NCBI GenBank assembly: GCA_023423535.1
Contig: JAFAFL010000129.1
Coordinates: 1-8,265, forward strand
DNA length: 8,265 nt
DNA from: Pseudomonadota bacterium
GTDB taxonomy: Bacteria > Myxococcota > Myxococcia > Myxococcales > Myxococcaceae
Direction: 5' to 3'
Part shown: one piece after another, positions 6,243-8,265 of the stretch
Position numbering within the stretch: the stretch's first letter is position 1
Layout of the letters: the number at the start of each line of letters is the position of its first letter
The notes under the pieces: generated by a model
The model's input: only the letters and a program-made list of their open reading frames with translations
What the model was told of the DNA's origin: nothing
Databases searched by the model: none
Translations under genes and position numbers: made by a program

Positions 6243-6348
6243 GAGCAGTAGCGCTACCAGCGGAACACGGCGGCTGGGGGCTCACTGCGGAGCCTGTGCT
6301 GCTAGGACTGCGCACCTGGGTCGGCGTCGTTCTGTCAGGGGGCCTGCC
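6243..6348. other. Spacer with palindrome and hairpin before the ferredoxin gene
   Basis: The spacer holds the perfect palindrome GTAGCGCTAC (6248-6257) and a hairpin GGCTC-ACTGCG-GAGCC (6279-6294). No U-run follows the hairpin, so it is a weak terminator candidate. It could equally be an internal mRNA structure or an operator for a second promoter driving the ferredoxin and RIC genes. Confidence 0.35.
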
Positions 6349-6621
6349 GTGAGCCGCCGGCCTGATGGAGTCAACGAGTCGATCCGCATCCGCGTGCCCC
6401 CAGGCCTGTGCGAGGCATGGGGGAACTGCCATCGCTGGGCGCCCCACGTCTACCCGCTCGACGCCGAGGGCAAGATCGACCTGCACGTGATCGAGGTGCC
6501 GCCAGAGCACGCCGTCGCCGCCTGGATGGGCGCCGAAGCCTGCCCGGCCCGGGTGATCAGCGTCGTCTCGACCACCCCGGCGACCATCACCTCGAACAGC
6601 GACAAGGAGCCATCTCCATGA
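6349..6621 (+). CDS. Small single-cluster ferredoxin
   Basis: A 90-residue soluble electron carrier. IRIRVPPGLCEAWGNC (12-27) followed by EACP (63-66) gives C21, C27 and C65. This is the C-x5-C...C-P pattern of actinobacterial single-cluster ferredoxins, most likely [3Fe-4S] because the extra ligand position of the 4Fe form is not a cysteine. The C-terminal tail (about 74-90) is Ser/Thr-rich and probably disordered. The GTG start follows AGGGGGC at good spacing. The stop overlaps the ATG of the next gene (ATGA), so this protein and the RIC protein are translationally coupled. That makes RIC the most likely functional partner. Similar ferredoxins often serve cytochromes P450, but none is encoded in this window. 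The donor reductase is unknown. Confidence 0.85.
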   Translation: MSRRPDGVNESIRIRVPPGLCEAWGNCHRWAPHVYPLDAEGKIDLHVIEVPPEHAVAAWMGAEACPARVISVVSTTPATITSNSDKEPSP

Positions 6622-7346
6622 ACCCCACCCGACCAGACCTCGACCCCGCCGTGACGCTGGGGGAGCTCGTCAACCAGGTCCCCGGGTCCCCCCGGGTCCT
6701 CGAGTCCTACGACCTCGACTTCTGCTGCGGTGGCCGACGGTCGCTGCGCGACGCGTGCAGCGCCCAGGGGGTGCTGGTCGACGAGGTGCTGGCCGCCCTC
6801 GGCGAGGTCAGCATCGAGGCGGTCCCGGACTGGGTCGCCATGGGACCCGCCGAGCTCGTGGACCATCTCGAAGCCACCCACCATCGGTACCTGCACACCG
6901 AGCTCCCGAGGTTGGACGCGCTGGCGGAGAAGGTGGCGTCGGTGCACGGGAAACGCCACCCTGAGGTTCTCGACGTGTTCGCCGACGTCAAGGACCTACG
7001 CGACGACCTCGAACCGCACCTCATGAAGGAAGAACGCGTGCTGTTCCCGATGATCCGCGAGCTCGGCGCGGCTGACGGCCCGACCGCGTTCCACTGCGGG
7101 TCACTGCAGAACCCGATCTCCATGATGCTCGTCGAGCACGACCGCGCCGGCGCTCTGCTGGAACAGCTCCGCGACCGGACCGACGACTACATCGCCCCGG
7201 TCGACGCGTGCGCCAGCTACCGGGCGCTCTACCAGGGACTCGCCGACCTCGAGTCCGACACCCACCTGCACGTCCACAAGGAGAACAACCTCCTGTTCCC
7301 CGCCGTGGTCGCACTCGAGGACGAGCGCGGCCGACCCAGCCCGTGA
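6618..7346 (+). CDS. ric: RIC/ScdA/YtfE-type iron-sulfur cluster repair di-iron protein
   Basis: A 242-residue cytoplasmic protein of the RIC family (ScdA, YtfE, DnrN, NorA), which restores Fe-S clusters damaged by NO or oxidants. The N-terminal ScdA_N domain (about 10-68) has the signature LDFCCGG (33-39). The hemerythrin-like four-helix bundle (about 78-235) carries the expected di-iron ligands: H88 or H89, H134 and E138 (EPHLMKEE), H174 (VEHDRAG), and H218 and E222 (HLHVHKENNLLFP). Length is close to the usual 220-250. The ATG follows AAGGAG by eight bases and overlaps the ferredoxin stop by four bases, so the two are coupled. Placement downstream of nirK makes sense because NirK produces NO. 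It ends about 100 bases before the convergent cupin gene. Confidence 0.94.
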   Translation: MNPTRPDLDPAVTLGELVNQVPGSPRVLESYDLDFCCGGRRSLRDACSAQGVLVDEVLAALGEVSIEAVPDWVAMGPAELVDHLEATHHRYLHTELPRLDALAEKVASVHGKRHPEVLDVFADVKDLRDDLEPHLMKEERVLFPMIRELGAADGPTAFHCGSLQNPISMMLVEHDRAGALLEQLRDRTDDYIAPVDACASYRALYQGLADLESDTHLHVHKENNLLFPAVVALEDERGRPSP

Positions 7347-7353
7347 CGCCGTC

Positions 7354-7369
7354 GCTCGTTGCGGCGAGC
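7354..7369 (+). terminator. Weak hairpin between convergent operons
   Basis: GCTCG-TTGCGG-CGAGC, a 5-base-pair stem eight bases after the RIC stop, in the 102-base gap before the convergent cupin gene. A second small inverted repeat, GAGCG-GAT-CGCTC, lies within 7405-7425. Neither has a U-run, so intrinsic termination is uncertain. Confidence 0.3.
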
Positions 7370-7448
7370 AAACGTCAGCAGGGTGAACGTGCACCCGACC
7401 GCTGGGCTCGGAGCGGATCGCTCGGCTCGGCCGTTGCACCGCGCTCGG

Positions 7449-7796
7449 TCAGCCCGCCTCTCCGGTCTCCGTCGGGGGGAAAGCCGGGGCGAGGAACGCG
7501 AGCAGGGTGAGACCGGTGACGGAATCGTTCGACAGTCGCAGCTCTTCGTCGCCTCGGTAGTGCGCCAGGTCGCCGACCCCGAGCGACACCGGGCCGTCGG
7601 GCGTGTCGAGCACACCGGTTCCCTCGACGACATGCAGGAACAGATCCGATGCTCCGTGGGTGTGCGGTGGCAGCGTGGTCCCGGGGCTCAGTCGGATCAT
7701 CCGCACGTTCGAGTGTTCGCCGCTCAGGACCTCGAGGGCGACGAAGCCCTCCGGGTCGTAGTCGGCCAGTTCGGTGGGTCGGACCTTGCGCATCAT
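7449..7796 (-). CDS. Small cupin-domain protein
   Basis: A 115-residue single-domain cupin. Motif 1 reads PGTTLPPHTHGASD (38-51) with metal-ligand-type H45 and H47, D51 where a Glu is usual, and G59. Motif 2 is LGVGDLAHY (72-80) with H79. A mononuclear metal centre is therefore plausible. The N-terminus MMRKVRPTELADYDPEG shows no signal peptide, so it is likely cytoplasmic. Two adjacent ATG codons (7796 and 7793) follow AAGGTG; the second has the more usual spacing. The first overlaps the stop of an 18-codon ORF, linking it to the truncated haemoglobin gene upstream. The function is not established: small cupins include dioxygenases, isomerases and ligand sensors. Its company suggests a role in NO or redox physiology, which is inference. 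Confidence 0.85.
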   Translation of the reverse strand: MMRKVRPTELADYDPEGFVALEVLSGEHSNVRMIRLSPGTTLPPHTHGASDLFLHVVEGTGVLDTPDGPVSLGVGDLAHYRGDEELRLSNDSVTGLTLLAFLAPAFPPTETGEAG

Positions 7797-7849
7797 GGAC
7801 ACCTTCGTTCGAGGGCTTCGCTGTCGAGGCAGTGGGTCGGCGTGTTCAT
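7793..7849 (-). CDS. 18-residue mini-ORF coupled at both ends
   Basis: Starts at ATG 7849, overlapping the haemoglobin stop (ATGA), and ends in TGA overlapping the cupin ATG (ATGATG). The peptide is MNTPTHCLDSEALERRCP, with two cysteines. It fills the gap between the two genes exactly and could be a real micro-protein, or a device that carries ribosomes from one gene to the next. There is no strong ribosome binding site of its own. Chance cannot be excluded for so short a frame. Confidence 0.3.
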   Translation of the reverse strand: MNTPTHCLDSEALERRCP

Positions 7850-8265
7850 CGCTCGGCCCCGGCCGGCGTCCACTCGCCTGCCCCCAGGTACCTGTTCGCC
7901 ATGGCTCGCGACATCCCGGTGGCACGCTTCTTGGCCAGCGTTGCGTTGGGGCCGCTCCACCCCCCGTTGACCGTGTCGATGAAGATCGCCAGCCACCGGT
8001 CGAACAGGTCCGGGGTGAATGCACGATGCTCGTGCAGGCGACGGTGGCCCTCGAGCACGTCGATGTCGTAGTCGGGTGCACGGAGCACGACGTGGTCCCA
8101 GTAGTCAGCCACCGACGCGATGTGCGCCCGCCAGTCGAGATGGTCAGGACCGAACGTGAAGTACGGCTGGAGCAGGTCGTCCTGCACGACGTCCGCGTAC
8201 TGACGGGTGACCAACTCGAGGATCTCCTCGGGGCTGTCCAGGGCGCGGCCCCGTGGTGTCCAGGG
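7846..8265 (-). CDS. Truncated haemoglobin, group III-like (5' end outside window)
   Basis: The in-frame translation runs to the window edge without a start or stop, so the N-terminus is missing. The visible part begins PWTPRGRALDSPEEILELV and continues with QDDLLQPYFTFGP. It then has WRAHIASVADYWDHVVL, a group III-like E-helix region, and EGHRRLHEHRAF, which should hold the proximal haem histidine (probably the His of LHEH). TPDLFDRWLAIFIDTVNGGW matches helix G of this family, and AKKRATGMSRAMANRYLG matches the last helix. Such proteins bind O2 and NO in the cytoplasm and often oxidise NO to nitrate or protect respiration. The gene converges on the nirK-regulator-ferredoxin-RIC series and is followed by the mini-ORF and cupin, probably one transcript. 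A TTG at 8214 is in frame but would remove the first helix, so it is not the likely start. Confidence 0.85.
   Translation of the reverse strand, partial: PWTPRGRALDSPEEILELVTRQYADVVQDDLLQPYFTFGPDHLDWRAHIASVADYWDHVVLRAPDYDIDVLEGHRRLHEHRAFTPDLFDRWLAIFIDTVNGGWSGPNATLAKKRATGMSRAMANRYLGAGEWTPAGAER

Noticed and set aside
1..8265. CRISPR array, insertion sequence or integrase gene
   Set aside because: I saw no regularly spaced repeats, no transposase or recombinase motifs and no terminal inverted repeats. The only mobility hint is the tRNA fragment.

Overview
The window is GC-rich throughout, uses GTG as well as ATG starts, and codes densely on both strands. Its products (c-di-GMP enzymes, a class I methyltransferase of a type I associate with actinobacteria, a three-cysteine winged-helix regulator, a single-cluster ferredoxin) point to a high-GC actinobacterium. 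Acidimicrobiia or a relative is my guess, but nothing in the window fixes the genus.

Left part (1-2087, + strand): two consecutive diguanylate cyclase genes. The first is cut by the window edge and keeps a complete GGDEF domain with an intact RxxD inhibitory site. The second is a complete membrane-anchored PAS-GGDEF protein.

Junction (2088-2651): about 560 bases without a convincing gene. On the minus strand it holds the 3' half of a tRNA-Leu(UAA): anticodon loop, long variable arm, T arm and acceptor 3' strand. The matching 5' half is absent. Next to it lie a perfect 13-base palindrome and short direct repeats. This is the usual appearance of the tRNA-distal end of an integrated element. 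By polarity, the element would be the DNA to the right, where the nitrite/NO genes lie, and the cyclase genes would be the old flank.

Middle (2652-3851): a SAM-dependent methyltransferase (+) converges on a cysteine-containing protein of unknown function (-). The latter is divergent from nirK and shares a 173-base intergenic region with it. That region has nested inverted repeats and a hairpin abutting the nirK Shine-Dalgarno.

Nitrite/NO block (4025-8265): nirK encodes a membrane-anchored copper nitrite reductase with an extra N-terminal cupredoxin domain. It is followed on the same strand by a winged-helix regulator with a three-cysteine SufR-like C-terminus, a small ferredoxin, and an RIC/ScdA/YtfE di-iron protein that repairs nitrosatively damaged Fe-S clusters. 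Converging from the right edge on the minus strand are a group III-like truncated haemoglobin (N-terminus outside the window), an 18-codon mini-ORF coupled at both ends, and a small cupin. Read together, this is a nitrite-to-NO module packed with NO-sensing, NO-scavenging and NO-damage-repair functions. No NO reductase or N2O reductase lies in the window.
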